Positions 6,297-7,160 of a DNA stretch of 7,160 bases are shown here, in pieces (the first letter of the stretch is position 1; every line of letters begins with the position of its first letter). Location of the stretch: positions 1-7,160 of the forward strand of contig JAZRPK010000041.1 of NCBI GenBank assembly GCA_045649145.1, in the 5' to 3' direction. The DNA is from HGM11525 sp045649145. Lineage in GTDB: Bacteria > Bacillota > Clostridia > UBA1381. Position numbers and translations under genes: made by a program. The notes under the pieces were generated by a model. It did not search any database. It was not told where the DNA came from and saw nothing but the letters and a program-made list of their open reading frames with translations.

Positions 6297-6962
6297 ATGG
6301 CAAATCTTGTAAAAGCAGAGCTTGCCGAAAAAGTAAAAAGAGGGAACATAATTAAAATTGCACTCGTAGCCACCGTATCGGTTATCGGACTGATGCTGGC
6401 GGCTGTGAGTGTGATTAACGGTTCATTCATTTTTGCTATAGCGTATTTTGTTGCGGGTATACTCGGAGTGCTGTACACGATTATCAAAATAAATGCCACC
6501 TTTCCGCCTTCACTCCAGTGCGATGGCGAAAAGCTTACCATAAGCACGTGGGACAATGGCTTTTTCCCGTACAAGATTGACTTTAAGCCTGCATTCTTTG
6601 CCGACTTTGTGCCGGCAAAAACTGTAACTAATGAGATTATGGTTTCTCAAATCTGTGATATTGCGATAGGTACAAGAGGATATCTTTCAAAAACGCTCAA
6701 AAGCTACGAGCTTGACAAACGATTAAGGGAAATATCCTCTCTAAGCCGCAGACTTGATACAGTTTTGAAACGGTGTGATATTTTTTATCTGAGGCTTAAG
6801 GACGACAGAATATATACAATGTCGGTAAGCGGTTTTGACATTGAGTCACTGCACGCTCTGGTGGATATGATAGAGCATAAAACGGCAGGGATTGAATTTA
6901 AGACGAATTTGCGTCTTTTGAGAAGAAAACGTGAAACGATTGACGGAAGACAACGTATCTGA
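6297..6962 (+). CDS. Unrecognised two-helix membrane protein coupled to purA
   Basis: I do not recognise this 221-residue protein. After a short charged N-terminus (1-17) it has two hydrophobic segments, about 18-40 and 43-64, separated by a tight NGS turn. This suggests a membrane hairpin with both ends on the same side, probably the cytoplasm. The rest is soluble: a likely beta-rich part (about 72-125), a charged helical stretch with KSYELDKRLREISSLSRRLD (135-154), then DIFYLRLKDDRIYTMSVSGF followed by a helix (161-193), and a basic tail (LRLLRRKR, 205-212). Two helices followed by a strand-strand-helix ending resembles YcxB-like or other bacterial PH-like membrane proteins, but that is inference from the pattern. 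It starts 4 bp after the purA stop, with its AGAGGA ribosome binding site (6284-6289) inside purA, so translational coupling is likely. It is the last gene before a terminator. No enzyme motif is visible. Confidence 0.85.
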   Translation: MANLVKAELAEKVKRGNIIKIALVATVSVIGLMLAAVSVINGSFIFAIAYFVAGILGVLYTIIKINATFPPSLQCDGEKLTISTWDNGFFPYKIDFKPAFFADFVPAKTVTNEIMVSQICDIAIGTRGYLSKTLKSYELDKRLREISSLSRRLDTVLKRCDIFYLRLKDDRIYTMSVSGFDIESLHALVDMIEHKTAGIEFKTNLRLLRRKRETIDGRQRI

Positions 6963-6994
6963 AACGGGAATGGGGGATAGCCCGTTCCCGTTTT
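6962..6994 (+). terminator. Terminator at the end of the purB-purA operon
   Basis: AAACGGGAA (6962-6970) and TTCCCGTTT (6985-6993) form a perfect 9-bp stem; GGG and CCC inside the loop can extend it past one mismatch. It overlaps the last base of the stop codon before it. The U-tract is short (TTTT, 6991-6994), so some readthrough into trmK is possible, and I see no convincing separate trmK promoter. Confidence 0.72.
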
Positions 6995-7014
6995 GATATA
7001 AAAGGGGACTATTT

Positions 7015-7160
7015 ATGCAAACAGCAAGACTAAATATGATAATAAAGCATATAAAAGGTACATCTGTTGCCGATATAGGCACAGACCACGCATATATCCC
7101 CGTACGTCTTATAACAGATGGTATTGCGAAAAAGGTTATAGCCACAGACGTTAATAAAGG
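7015..7160 (+). CDS. trmK: tRNA (adenine(22)-N1)-methyltransferase TrmK, 5' part only
   Basis: Only the first 48 codons are present; the frame is open at the window edge. AAAGGGG (7001-7007) lies 7 nt before the ATG. The translation begins MQTARLNMIIKHIKG and contains VADIGTDHAYIPVRL (residues 18-32), the SAM-binding motif I with the TDHAY extension typical of the TrmK family (COG2384, like Bacillus YqfN). The family uses S-adenosylmethionine to methylate N1 of adenine 22 in the D-loop region of some tRNAs, including tRNA-Ser. In Bacillus and relatives trmK is followed by a Nif3-like gene, so one may lie just beyond this window. Confidence 0.85.
   Translation, partial: MQTARLNMIIKHIKGTSVADIGTDHAYIPVRLITDGIAKKVIATDVNK

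Noticed and set aside
6974..7002. Promoter for trmK using TATAAA at 6997-7002
   Set aside because: There is no -35 at the right distance, and the start would fall after the trmK ribosome binding site.
1..7160. CRISPR array, insertion sequence or toxin-antitoxin pair
   Set aside because: There are no regularly spaced repeats, no transposase or terminal inverted repeats, and no small paired genes on either strand.

Overview
The window looks like part of a chromosome from a Clostridia-type member of the Bacillota. The reasons are moderate G+C by eye, strong AGGAGG-like ribosome binding sites, compact spacing, consensus -35/-10 promoters in AT-rich intergenic DNA, hairpin-plus-U-tract terminators, and clostridial-looking protein sequences. 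A gut Oscillospiraceae/Ruminococcaceae-like source is my best guess, but it is inference only. Nothing here is phage-like or plasmid-like apart from one orphan tyrosine recombinase.

Layout. (1) Positions 1-49 are the 3' half of a class II tRNA, almost certainly tRNA-Ser, followed at once by an intrinsic terminator. (2) trpB (123-1364, +) encodes the tryptophan synthase beta chain and stands without trpA or any other trp gene in view. (3) A terminator usable from both sides (1370-1396) separates trpB from a convergent gene for a 267-residue tyrosine recombinase (1403-2206, -). (4) prfA (2288-3358, -), encoding release factor 1, lies upstream of the recombinase on the same strand and has its own promoter and terminator. 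(5) A 197-bp AT-rich divergent promoter region (3359-3555) drives prfA leftward and the purine genes rightward. (6) purB (3556-4989), purA (5012-6292) and an unrecognised two-helix membrane protein gene (6297-6962) form a tight rightward operon that ends in a terminator (6962-6994). (7) The first 48 codons of trmK, a tRNA adenine-22 N1-methyltransferase, start at 7015 and run off the window.

How the genes work together. PurA and PurB catalyse the two consecutive steps from IMP to AMP (IMP + Asp to adenylosuccinate, then to AMP + fumarate), and PurB also acts in the IMP branch, so their pairing makes metabolic sense. The small membrane protein overlaps the end of purA with its ribosome binding site and is probably translated with it. 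prfA and trmK are translation-related housekeeping genes. trpB and the recombinase are the less ordinary occupants.

I found no convincing undescribed system. The points most worth a second look are the orphan recombinase with a hairpin over its ribosome binding site, the active-site substitutions in PurA, the eukaryote-like form of PurB, the paired hairpins with a shared loop sequence in the purB leader, and the membrane protein tied to purA. Every gap between genes is shorter than 300 bases.
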